The notes: generated from the sequence alone by a model not told the origin. A stretch of 13,922 bases of DNA from Ichthyophonus hoferi (GCA_002751075.1 NAOQ01000650.1:1-13922); one strand, 5' to 3'. Numbered from the stretch's first letter, positions 1-9,833 are shown. Numbers and translations: made by a program.

Positions 1-1880
1 GTAGCTATTGGAATGTATATTCAACAATACAAAATATGATTGATTGGTTCCTTTGGCTATCTGCAATAGATGGCAAAGGATGTTGAACTTGGTTAGTACA
101 TTCATAACCACCGTTTTCATCAATATTACTAGAAAGTATGTAAGAATAATAGGATGGCTTTCATTTTTATAATTAATGCAGATTGGAATAGAAAATTATC
201 GTTTCCAGAAAAATAGTAGCCAGATGAAATAATAATAAACATGTTTACTATCATGTATAGACTTCTCTGGGAAAGATTATGTTATATAAGTACCCAATAT
301 TGTAAACCATATAAAAGGACTGCCTGGTAATACAATATAAAAGGGTTGCTGGCCTCACCAGTTTGCACTAACTATTTTAGAAATAGTTTAGAGGTACTCT
401 ATCCTGAACATCTATCCACTGCTAAGCTAATCTTTCATTGTTTCAATATAGTGAATAGGAGTAAATATTTTTTCTGGATGTGGAGCTGCTATCTTCACAA
501 AATACAAAATATAAAGGTAAGTTACCAATACAAATGTGTACTACACAGCCAAACTCGATATATATCTCCAAATACATACATACATACTACTTTCCTAAAA
601 GATGTTTAACCCTTGTAATTTGTCAGTGTAGATATGTTACAGATATATATAAAGCCCTGGTTGAATATTGGCTTTTACAAAAATATATACTTGTGCTCAG
701 TCTATCTTTTAGTTCTACGCCATAATAACCAAGTTTTATAATTTCTGGTGTCTCTTGTATACAGCATTGTAAATTGTATCCTAAAATAAATAAATAAAAT
801 CTGGTGGAGTTCAACAACTTTAAATACCAAACCATAATAATTTTCACTAGAGATACTCTTATTTTGTTTCAATATATCATGTACTAATCAAAAACAACAC
901 TTAATTGTTTTTTTTAAAATGAGTGCATCTAAGTACTGGTAATAGGTTTACCAATGAAATTGTTATATTAAATATCTACTCGGTGCATATATTTTATTCT
1001 TCCGTTGGGAAATGCTTATATTGACAAATAAGCTGAAAAACTCTTCAACTAAAGCGTGGTTGTTCTAAACTATTTTACCTATTAGTGAATAAAATATAAT
1101 ACAAGAAAAGCATACCTAGTTGAGTTGAGCATAACTTGGAATCCAATACATGCATATATTCATCATGTAGTGAATTATGTGATCCAGTGTTACCATGGTG
1201 AGTGTTAAAACAGGAATATAATTAATTTGGTATTTCTTCATATAAACATAATCATTTAATATTATTAGCAATTCTTATTACATATGTAGCCTGGGAAAAT
1301 AGTTAATGCATACATTGGTGTTAAATGGCAATCCAAGGTGATCCATTAAAATTGAACTAACCAATGGGATAAATCCTGCGACTATATTATAAGCCATTTC
1401 AGATTATATGTTTTGAGTCCAGATAGCTAATACATCGCTTAGGTATCCTGCCTAAAACAGGTCCTGCTGACTTGTTTAATAATAAAAAATGGTTTTTAGC
1501 ATATCTGTACTTCGTGTAAGCAAATGTACACGTTTAAAACCCCCTTAATTCAGTATTCTCTTTCCTTCTAAACAAATATAGGTCACAGGAAGACTCATGT
1601 CTCTACTTAATATTCCCAACAACCAGTAATAATTGACATGTCTACATAGTGGCTGTTACAGGTCAAATGATTATATGCATTAGTTATGCTATAATGTGGT
1701 GATGTAAACACATACCAGTATATTATGAAAGTAAATATTAATATGTCCACTTTAAATTATAGGCATATTAATTTAATATTATGTTAAGCATCATTACATG
1801 GAAACTAACTCTTAGCTATAGCTGCATTCTAAGAGATAAATCAAAGTATGTCATATTAAACTTGTACCAAATTGTTATGA
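1..1880. other. Intergenic AT-rich DNA, no supportable gene
   Basis: The open frames here (for example 346-609 and 480-725 on +, 623-847 on -) overlap one another. They are rich in Tyr, Ile, Ser and Leu as expected of AT-rich noise, and lack recognisable motifs. I see no repeat shared with the rest of the window. Confidence 0.7.
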
Positions 1881-2195
1881 TCAGAAATCTTGATCAGAAA
1901 TTGTGATCACAAGCAATCACATGAACACCAGGATTTTCCATCACAAATCACAAAATCTTATACTTCCTAAGGTTTAAATGAGTTCAAAGTGCCAATAATA
2001 ACTGCAACAATTGTTTATAACATACCCAACAAATCACGCATCACAGCTAACATATATATATTATTATTATATAGTCTAGGTTTCTACACACAAATAACTT
2101 AACAGATAGGAATACTATATTAATAAATTAATTAAGCAAATTGTTATCAGTAGAAAACAGAATATACTTAGCATTCTTATGGGAATTTGTGTTGG
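1881..2195 (-). repeat. Interspersed repeat family, copy A (minus orientation)
   Basis: Reverse-complementing 7570-7843 reproduces this segment with many scattered differences. Shared blocks, in order, include tcagaaat, ttgatca and gaacac near 1881-1928, atacttcc-aaggttt near 1960, and tctag then acacacaaa near 2075-2095. The block gtagaaaaca-aatata near 2152 matches the reverse complement of copy B (3135-3155). Divergence is high and rich in C/T and G/A changes, so insertion is old. I see no coding capacity. Homology fades near 2195; weaker likeness may run to about 2320. The family is not one I recognise. Confidence 0.8.
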
Positions 2196-2708
2196 CTCTA
2201 TCAACTTGTACACAGCTGTCAGGATCTCCAATTGAGTGTTGTATAATAGGACTATATATTATAATATTGTTTAACAAATATTAAATAAATGCAAAGCTTT
2301 GGTGTTACAAACGTATTCGTATTTGCCTATAACAGTAGTGTACATGTACACAAGCATGCGGGGTTGCCATATAGACCCAGGTGTGTAGGGGGCGGAATAT
2401 GTGTGAGTGACCAGGCCTTTATTATTGATTGCAGTTTACATTTATACTGATCTCCTTTATAAAATGGCCTTTTAGTCAGTTGCTTCATTCGTTTAACTGC
2501 TTGCAAATTTCCCTGTTGACAAATCAATCTATCAGGTTGAAAGGTATTATGCAATTAAAACACTGTGCAATTATATCACTAAAATTGAATTTGAATGTCA
2601 GGTCCTTATCTGAAGTTTAAGGTTTACCTGTTATCAAATCAAATATTATAGTCTTCTGTTTTATTGTTGTACTTTCATGAGGATCTTGTTGTACGTGCAG
2701 TCTCTTGT
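2196..2708. other. Intergenic; possible extension of repeat copy A to about 2320, otherwise nothing assigned
   Basis: It contains a perfect 14-bp palindrome (GTGTACATGTACAC, 2338-2351) and a GC-richer patch at 2340-2420. A 75-codon minus-strand frame (2327-2554) is not recognisable as a protein family. Confidence 0.55.
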
Positions 2709-3300
2709 AAAAATAAGAATCAATAGAAAAATATGCACTTTTCAAATTGCCAACACCTGTGAGCTGCAGAACGTAAGTGTGAACATCTGAATAAATTTAA
2801 GTATTGATTCTGGATTCTTCTTGGGATTCTTGGGCATAGTTAGTCAGATTAATCTTTGCTTGAGAGCAGTAATATTTTTTGCTATAGTTGGGTACCTGCA
2901 AATAGATTGGTTCATTATTGGTTGATATTTTCCAGGCTGGTCTGTTAGTTGTTTCTAATAGTAAAGCATGTTTAGAACTGTAAAAAATATTAATACAGCT
3001 AGCTTTCTTCCATGGTTATGATAATTATCAGTTTAAGTGCTTTAATCATGGATATCAAAGCATTCAATGTACTCTATGTTAGATTTAGTTCCTATTGGAT
3101 TCAATACTTTATTCATCATACATGTAAAAGTGCTGAATATATTGTGTTTTCTACAAATACCAGTGTCTGATAAAGTTATCAAGATAATACTCCTACCTCT
3201 TAACTTATTTGTGTGAAGAACGCTTGACCCTAATATATATATATATATTGGGTATGATGCATATCTGGGTAAGTAATTAAAAATGCTGATCGCTTCAATT
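2709..3300 (+). repeat. Interspersed repeat family, copy B
   Basis: This aligns with 6668-7043 and then 7515-7725. Landmarks include tgcacttt-caaattgg, gttagtcagattaatctt, caatagattggttattattg, tagttgtttctaat and cctac-tgttaacttgtttgtgtg. It lacks the roughly 470 bp present in copy C between the two aligned parts. The right end near 3300 is uncertain because the last 115 bp of copies A and C are not clearly present. There is no open frame of note. Confidence 0.85.
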
Positions 3301-4850
3301 CAAGCCATTGCAATGTGGAGAGCTGGTCAAAGTAGTGAAACATGGATTTAAAGAGAATCTAAGGTTGAGCATAAACTGGGTTGGGCTGATAAGAGAGTGA
3401 TCGCTTGGAGAACCTAAACAGGAATGGCAATTGTAAAAAAGGTTTTCTCAAAGTGGTTAGCTAGGCTGCTTTACCTAGTCGCAAACGGTGTGGGTATCTT
3501 TGAGTATTTAAATTAAATTTCTGCTAGGTCATTGAAAGTGTTGTAAAATTCAGTTTTAGCTGTAGTCCCATAATGTTGTTTTAGTAGCTGTAACTTGGTG
3601 TGGGTTCATTGCTTGATATTTAGATCCTTGATGAAAGCATTTTGATATTCAGCCACCTGACCAATAGAATGTTGAACATATAAACAGCATAATCATAATG
3701 CCTCGTCAGAGAGTAGTTGGTTAGTATTTTCAAAATTTTGATGAATGGTGAACGTCAGGGTGATTTTCAATCGATATTCATAGTTAGATTGTCTGTACGT
3801 TATTAAAAGTCCTTCCTTCCAAACCTGGAGTGAGGTTTGGGTTTGGGAATTGGTGGTAAAAAAATAAAAGTGGACTGGTTCATTGGGGAAAGAATTTGGT
3901 ATTGTCAGATAAGGGCAATATGTTTGAAATAATTTAGGTCAAATAAGAAAAATAATATGGTGTAGCAGTATTTGATGTGAGGAACCAGAAATTTCTGTTT
4001 GACTAAGAATCCTTTTCTGTAATTTAGAAAATTGCGACTGAACGCCGTTAGAGACGTCACTGATGACTAGTTTATCAGATGATTCTTTTGACCGTTTTTC
4101 CATACGAGACCCTTCACGAGAGGTCTTGTTTATAGTGTTATTGTGATACGAATATGGGAATGCGAATTTTCCCATGACTACTTCTAAATATAATAATATG
4201 AACTAATTGTTTATTTGTGATAATAAGCCAAGTGTTGACAAAATAAAATACAGTAATCAATGGCTTTTTTCTATGTTAAGGATAGGGTGTTTACAATGGT
4301 TAGTTATATTTGTAAGAATAATTAGATATCTAAGTTGATCTATGGGAAATTTAGTCTAGTATTATTTTATATATTAACATATACAGTTATTTCAGGTTGG
4401 TACTCTAAAAACGGTATATTATAGACAATAGGAAAGAAAGTATAAATACTAAAACAGAACTCGTAGTTTTATTAAGTTTCCAAAATAACCAAAGCTACTG
4501 TCCTGTACTTGCTTTTATACTGCATTGATTTTTATTATTTCACGCGGAGATTGCAATTCCAATTAGAATTTACCATATACTAAATGATGTATCAATTTTG
4601 TTAGTATTGCATTGCAGTATAATAGTATAAATAGTATATATATACTCAACTGCTGCTACTTTTATTTATAATTATGATGTGATTGTTATGTATGAATTGT
4701 TAAAGTGAAAATATATATTGTATTCTTATTTGATACTCTTATTAACCCTTTATATATATATGCTATGCGTGCAGACGTCCTAGTTCTAGTGCAGTATACT
4801 AAATTATTTTATAATGTTAAAAATCATAAACAATAACTTTAAATATGCAG
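3301..4850. other. Intergenic; no clear gene
   Basis: From about 3300 to 3900 the + strand is noticeably richer in G and T than in C, with no open frame to explain it. A CRE-like ACGTCA lies at 4054-4059. TA-rich runs occur at 4637-4650 and 4750-4762. Apart from the weak minus-strand segment at 3972-4124, nothing can be assigned. Confidence 0.6.
3972..4124 (-). other. Weak coding-like segment, Ser/Lys/Glu-rich
   Basis: The minus strand carries about 50 hydrophilic codons (EGSRMEKRSKESSDKLVISD and following) in a stretch richer in CpG than its flanks, within a 78-codon open frame (3939-4175). An AG just before the segment (aaacaag) could be an acceptor, but I find no good donor. No family is recognised. 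It could be an exon of a gene otherwise unseen here, or chance. Confidence 0.15.
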
Positions 4851-6056
4851 GCGGGAAGAGACCTTGCTTCTTGGACAATAAGCCTTCAGATAATGTTACT
4901 CTAAAATCTATCTTTATGTATGAGAACATAGTTCTGTATGAGTTTCGTAAAGATAAAGGGTGGATGGACAAGGGAAGAGGGGCCTTAAAAGGCTGGCGGA
5001 GAGTAACGGAGAGCTTTACAGTGGAGACCACTTGAATTGAGCATATTGATGGTGAAGGAGGGGCCCATGTCCCAACCTGGGCCAAGTATATTGTAGAGGA
5101 TATAATGTGGTGTTAACTGTCCCAATCTAAAGGCTCCACCCCTATGTGGTCTCACCTTATAACAGCTGACACTACAAGATATGTTTCTTATCTTATACAA
5201 GGGGTTGCACTATTAGCAGCTATAGGACCTGACAAGAGAAAGGTTTTTGCTTTCAGAGAGCTGATAAAAGGGTTGTAAATAATATAGAGATGTATGTGGA
5301 AGAGGAAGAAGAAAAAGAAAAAGAAGTGGAAGAGGGAGAGGAGGGGAAGGAGGAGGAAGATGTTTCAAGCGAAAATGAGGTACAAAGTGAGGAAGAAATA
5401 ATAGGCAAGGAAGAGGTGTAAAAGGATGAGTTAATTTTAAGGGAAAGATAAAAAGAACATGATATAAAAGGAGGCAAGAGGGTAGAAGGAATACAAGAGG
5501 GAGAGGGGAAAGACCTTGCTGCGATAACAGACAAGGAAATACATAACATGAACAAGACTACAGAAGAAAACATGTCTAAAGACATACAGGGTGCAAAGAA
5601 AGAGTTTCGCCTGGTTTTTCATTGATTTTCATAGAGAGAAAACACGGGCCCTTAGGCAGATTAACAAAACACAACTACCAAAGTATCTCTCTCTATCTGG
5701 CCTTAAAATGTATATGAGAGAGGATAATGATTGGAAGAATTATGGTTATGGGTCAGTGGAGATCTATAAGGTTGCGGAAAAACATTGTCTACGATTCTTA
5801 CAGAAAGGAACAGGAAAAAACACTCTTAGTTTCAAATTTAGCTACTTTTATATACCAGCCTAAACCAACAAAACAAAATGCAGTTCTTTTTTCTTGCGAT
5901 AGTAGAGTATGGAAGGGTATTAGTGAGAGGGTCACTGTGGCCTTCCGCCATGTACCAGAACCAAGTGTTTCGGAAATGGATAGGCTAGAGGGAGAGAGTA
6001 AGGATGTAGAGGCATTGACTGACATGTTAAAAGGGAGATTGAAAGTATCAGAATAG
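4851..6056 (+). pseudogene. Broken Ran-binding-domain gene (NUP50/RanBP-like): two RanBD-like segments and a Glu-rich linker
   Basis: RanBDs bind Ran-GTP in nuclear transport. A first segment (about 4895-5002) reads LYEFRKDKGWMDKGRGALK, the usual opening (aromatic strand, then W-x-x-K/R-G-x-G). A plausible acceptor lies at 4850 and a phase-0 donor at 5003 (gtaacg), paired with a strong acceptor (tttttgctttcag, 5256). This gives a 254-bp intron, close to RAD51 intron size. The next stretch, from 5257, is very Glu/Lys-rich; after 5415 it stays coding-like in the same frame through two TAA stops (5419, 5449). A second RanBD starts near 5693 (LKMYMREDNDWKNYGYGSVEIYK). It changes frame near an A6 run at about 5815 and continues as KTLLVSNLATFIYQPKP and KQNAVLFSC, like the NUP50 RanBD core, to a stop at 6054-6056. 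The retained intron means it is not a processed copy. A sequencing error at the A6 run, or a spliced gene with an intron covering the stops, remains possible. Confidence 0.55.
5298..5360 (+). repeat. Polypurine (A/G) tract
   Basis: 63 bases with a single pyrimidine (T at 5327), made of gaa, gag and gga units. It encodes the Glu/Lys-rich linker of the RanBD locus. The opposite strand gives a long Ser/Pro-rich open frame (5253-5585) that is only a shadow of this composition. Confidence 0.85.
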
Positions 6057-6129
6057 AGGGTTGGTTACCATGCTGCTCAAACATTTGTAGGAGCTTTATA
6101 TAGGACCCCTGCTAGACGGGTGGATGATA

Positions 6130-6665
6130 AATAGGATAGATAGGGTAGGATAGGTTAAAATAGGATATGTACAATATGATATGGTAGGATATTGAGGGAA
6201 ATACTACAATGAAATAAAGTTATGAGAAGATTTAAGAATTTATTATGATATATGTTATGTTATTATATGATATGGTAGGTTATGACATGCTATGGTATGT
6301 TATGTTATGTTAAGTTAAGCTATGATATGTCATGTTATGATACAGTGAGTTATGGCATGATATGTTATTTTATGTTATGTTATGCTATGATATGATATAA
6401 TATGTTGTGATATGATATTGTATGATATGTTATAATACGGTATGTTATGGTACGACATGATATGATATGATATGATATGATATGGTATAAAATGTTATGT
6501 TATGAAATGTTATGTTATGGTAAGATATAATGATATGCATTATGTTATGCTATTGTATGATATGTCGTAAAGTGTTATGATATGGCATGCTATGATGTGT
6601 TACGGTATGATATCATATGCTATGTTGTTATATGATATGATACATTATGCTATGCTATAATGTAA
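6130..6665 (+). repeat. Degenerate pentanucleotide satellite (TAGGA, then TATGN)
   Basis: About 535 bp with a 5-bp beat. It opens with ggata/tagga units (6130-6200) and passes into tatgt, tatga and tatgg units with scattered substitutions. G greatly outnumbers C on the + strand throughout. It begins soon after the RanBD remnant and stops within a few bases of the third interspersed repeat copy (6668). No gene is visible inside. Confidence 0.9.
6213..6218 (+). terminator. AATAAA polyadenylation-type signal after the RanBD locus
   Basis: A canonical AATAAA lies 157 bp after the final stop of the RanBD gene remnant, just inside the start of the pentanucleotide array. In DNA this AT-rich the hexamer is common by chance, so its position is the only support. 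Confidence 0.25.
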
Positions 6666-6667
6666 TG

Positions 6668-7843
6668 AAAATCAAAATTAACAGAAAGAGATGCACTTTC
6701 CAAATTGGAAATTCTTGTATTTTACAGAACGTGAATATGATATGGATGAACGTAAGTGAGCATCAATCCTTGACTGTTCTTGGGATCCTTGGGTACATTT
6801 AGTCAGATTAATCTTCATTTAAGAGCAATACTATTTGTTGCTATAATTGGGTGCCTGACAATAGATTGGTTTATTATTGTTTGATATTTCCTGGGTTGAC
6901 CTATTAGTTGTTTCTAATCGTATAACGTGCTTAGAGCTGTAAAGAATGATAGTACAATCAGGTTTCTTTGGTAATGATAATGATTATTAAGCCAAGTGTT
7001 TTAATACTAAATCTCAAAGCTTTCTACATGTTATATGTTAGATAACCTAAATACTCCTGACTGTCCCGCTCACTACACTGTTATAGCTCATTCTTTTATT
7101 TTATTTTTTCTATGGTATATGATATTTGCTTACTACTGATTTTTTGTGTTTATTTTTACAATACTGGCAATTCAATCAATTCATGCAATAACTTTGAACA
7201 GATTACTATTGGCTAATCCAACTCACTGTAGGTCACAGGGAGGGACTCAATAGGATTGTCCAATCTTACCACAGTACTTAAATACTATCGTGTCTCCTTT
7301 TAGATGGCGGATTAATCCATTTCCACATTTTTTGTAAAATATTTCATATGTCGCATACTGTAAAAAAATATCGATCTACTGATTGTAAAAGAGTATTCAA
7401 TAACTATAAATAAGACAGGCCAACGGTCCAGAGGGCGGCGGGTACATACACCAAACATGGTTTCACATTTATCTTTCATCAAAGGTACAATACAACTTTT
7501 AATTGAACATTAGACTTAGCTTCTGATTGATTCAGGACTTAATTTATCATATATATAATGTCTTACTTCTTCTACGGATAACAATGTGTCTAATAAAGTT
7601 ATTTATATATGTAACACTCCTACCTGTTAACTTGTTTGTGTGTAAAAAACTAGACCCTATAATAAATATATGTTGTTTGAGATGCATGCCTTGCTGGGGT
7701 ATAGAATAAGTTATTATTTTAGTTGCTCTAGGTGCTCCCGTATTGTTAAAACCTTGGGAAGTATGAGATTATGTGAATTTTAATCAAAAATATTAGTGTT
7801 CAAGCAATCGCTTGTAATTGCAATTTGTGATCAAAATTTCTGA
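6668..7843 (+). repeat. Interspersed repeat family, copy C (longest copy)
   Basis: The left part (6668-7043) matches copy B, the part at 7515-7725 matches B and A, and the last 115 bp (7735-7843) match A in reverse. The right end (tttctga at 7837-7843) coincides with the first bases of copy A, which fixes one terminus of the family. No matching terminal inverted repeat, poly-A tail or transposase is seen, so the class cannot be assigned. A small CAAGC/GCTTG hairpin lies near this end (7801-7814). Confidence 0.82.
7043..7514. mobile_element. About 470-bp segment in copy C flanked by TTAGA, absent from copy B
   Basis: Copy B runs straight through this point (near 3080-3095). Copy C instead has a 472-bp block bounded by TTAGA at 7038-7042 and 7510-7514. 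That fits an insertion with a 5-bp target duplication. It also fits a deletion in copy B between short direct repeats, and faint likeness of copy A (2225-2320) to this block favours the deletion. Its ends show no inverted repeats. It holds CCAAT (7260-7264) and AGATGGCGG (7302-7310), a YY1-like motif, but no gene. Confidence 0.45.
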
Positions 7844-9221
7844 CTGCATCCCTTTTATTCTACCCAAGCAACTACCATGAGATAATTATTTGCTTAAAAT
7901 ATAGAAAACAGTTAAATATTTGTTTATTTTTAAAGTCAGCAGTAAACCTCTTTTATAGTTTGGTTTGTAGTTATTGTTGCTAGGATTGGGTTAGTTATTT
8001 GTTATCGTGCCATTGTATATTGTCAAAGCAAGAATATTTAATTGGTTTGGGTATTTTATGACACCGGAGGCATTATATAGTTCAAATAGGGTTACTAATA
8101 ATGAATTGTTGATGCTTATATCTATTATGTCCAATATACAGAACTGAAGGCGCCATGCATTCAACCGGTAATTAGACTTAATGATTTGCCTATATTACAT
8201 AACTATCAATTACAGATTAATTACAACTTATGTAGTTTTTATCTTATTTATGCTTAGGGTGTCAGTCAACCATTGCAAGCACTGAATTCAAAATAAGTAT
8301 GTCCAGCCTTTATTCAATATCATTAGAATAAAAAGTCCACCATCTGCGTCCGATAAAGCATTTTTATACATTCTAAATATAAAATTATATATTTATAATA
8401 CTTCACAACTAGTATTAATTAGTTGTTGAATTATAACTTTAGTTAATTTACCTATGCTGTATATGTATCTATATCTGGCAATAACTTGGAAATATATTGC
8501 CGAAATCTTGTATTTTTCCAATAATATGATATGAGTTATTATGAATAATCTTTTTAGCAAGTAGATAATGGCAGTCATTGACATATATTAGATAGACTAT
8601 TCATGTGTATGCATACCTTTTTGTAATAAGTTTGAAATACTAGTCTTAGTAACAGGGCCGGTTTTATAGGTCACATGTGAGTGTGTGGATTAAGTGCGTA
8701 TAGACACCTTACAAGAGGTATTAGTTGAACTTATTATTTTATTTTAATTTTTTAATATTGATTCTCCAAGCCAATTTATTAAACTGACCTTAAAATATGA
8801 ATTTGTTTATCTCCATTGTATTAGTTAATCTCTTCATTACATACAATCGATACTAGTTGAGTGTATCTTAAGAAGACAATGCTGCTTGAATTTTTTAATT
8901 TAAACCATTGTAGTTGAATGGTGTACCCAACCCATGAGATTTGGAGAAATACAATTTTTTACTATAAGATTGGTGCAAATGTGTATAAACATTGTGGTTG
9001 AGATTGTGATTGCAATTTTCACATAATATATATACAAGCATTCAGATAACCTGACTAGCGAATACCATTTACTGGTTAATATGACTCTCATTAATTCATA
9101 GTCCCATAGACATATATAGTAATGCTAAATATTCTTATCGTGACCTAATATATATTATAGTTAAACGTATAACAGAATATTACACTGAAGTGTTTTTAGC
9201 AACCAATTGAATCTTTCTATA
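7844..9221. other. Intergenic AT-rich DNA, nothing assigned
   Basis: The minus-strand frames at 8393-8584 and 8900-9091 show AT-driven composition and no motifs. An isolated CAGGGCCGG (8653-8661) recalls hAT transposon ends but has no partner nearby. Confidence 0.65.
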
Positions 9222-9368
9222 ATGGAAGTTATGCTTGCCAATAAGGACATCTTTATATTTGATAAGGATTGGTGGAATGCATCCCCAAATGAGTTTATAT
9301 ATGACTGTCAATTCAAGGTTTGTGCTGAATTGATGAAAAACTTAAGCAATAATCAAGATCGTTTCTAG
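9222..9368 (+). CDS. Short open frame, 48 codons, unrecognised
   Basis: An ATG at 9222 opens 48 codons ending TAG. The protein is mixed and acidic/aromatic (IFIFDKDWWNASPNEFIYDC), less biased than random AT-rich frames nearby. I do not recognise it. No splice sites, neighbours or repeats support it, so it may be a relic exon or chance. Confidence 0.13.
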   Translation: MEVMLANKDIFIFDKDWWNASPNEFIYDCQFKVCAELMKNLSNNQDRF

Positions 9369-9630
9369 ATTTTTAACTTATTATACTAGCAAAAATGAAC
9401 GAAGATTAATTTCTCTTAAGTATTATGGCCTTTATTGATATGTGGAAATGAATAAAATCTTCAAATAATTTGATTCAGCCATCAAACCAGCAAATATTTT
9501 TCTAGATTTTTGTTGATTTGTTTATTATATGAATCGAACTGATATGCAAATATTAATGTGTACTAACAATTAACTTTTATTGCGTTGTGATTCAGTGATC
9601 GAATCAATGCAGGGCGTTGATAGTGTTGTC

Positions 9631-9655
9631 AAATTAGTAGTCTGATTACTAATTT
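9631..9655. other. Perfect 9-bp-stem hairpin
   Basis: AAATTAGTA and its exact reverse complement TACTAATTT enclose a 7-base loop (gtctgat). The stem is AT-rich with no following T-run of terminator type, so no function is assigned. Confidence 0.7.
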
Positions 9656-9820
9656 TTGTGGAGGTTTTCAATATCCCATGTAATGACGGTCTCGTTCTGG
9701 ATGATAGCTGTGTTCGGATTTGTTCCGCTCTCTAGTGGTAGTCTGATGTCTCTTATCCTGTTGTGTCCACTACTAGTGAAGTTCTTTCTGAGTTGTATTC
9801 CACAGTATAGCTATCTAGAT
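9649..9820 (-). pseudogene. Possible decayed coding fragment, weakly fibronectin-III-like
   Basis: On the minus strand, one frame reads LDSYTVEYNSERTSLVVDTT and stops. A shifted frame then continues with IRDIRLPLESGTNPN and ETVITWDIENL before a stop at 9649-9651. YTVEY and VTW resemble the C and B strands of fibronectin type III domains, and the GC content is above its surroundings. The spacing is not a clean match to one domain and the frame breaks between the two parts. A relic exon of an adhesion or receptor-type protein is a guess; chance is a serious alternative. Confidence 0.18.
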
Positions 9821-9833
9821 AAACATATCTAGA
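9814..9833. other. Perfect 8-bp-stem hairpin
   Basis: TCTAGATA and TATCTAGA enclose a 4-base loop (aaca). Such stems can arise by chance in AT-rich DNA. Confidence 0.6.

Noticed and set aside
346-725. Overlapping + strand open frames of 87 and 81 codons
   Set aside because: AT-driven composition, overlapping frames, no domain, no splice or promoter support.
2327-2554. Minus-strand frame with GNLQAVKRM, faintly ankyrin-like
   Set aside because: Only nine residues resemble the ankyrin pattern, the rest does not, and no second repeat unit exists nearby.
5253-5585. 110-codon Ser/Pro-rich open frame on the minus strand
   Set aside because: It is the antisense of the Glu/Lys-rich + strand segment; its composition follows directly from the polypurine tract and it has no motif.
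7302-7310. AGATGGCGG YY1-like motif with CCAAT at 7260-7264 as a gene promoter
   Set aside because: The apparent ATG is followed within two codons by a stop, no downstream gene is seen, and the motif lies inside a repeat-associated block.
6668-7843. Repeat family as a Helitron
   Set aside because: Read in the orientation that begins TC (copy A start), the other end shows no CTRR with a preceding hairpin.
8653-8661. CAGGGCCGG, like a hAT transposon terminus
   Set aside because: No inverted partner or 8-bp target duplication could be found in the window.
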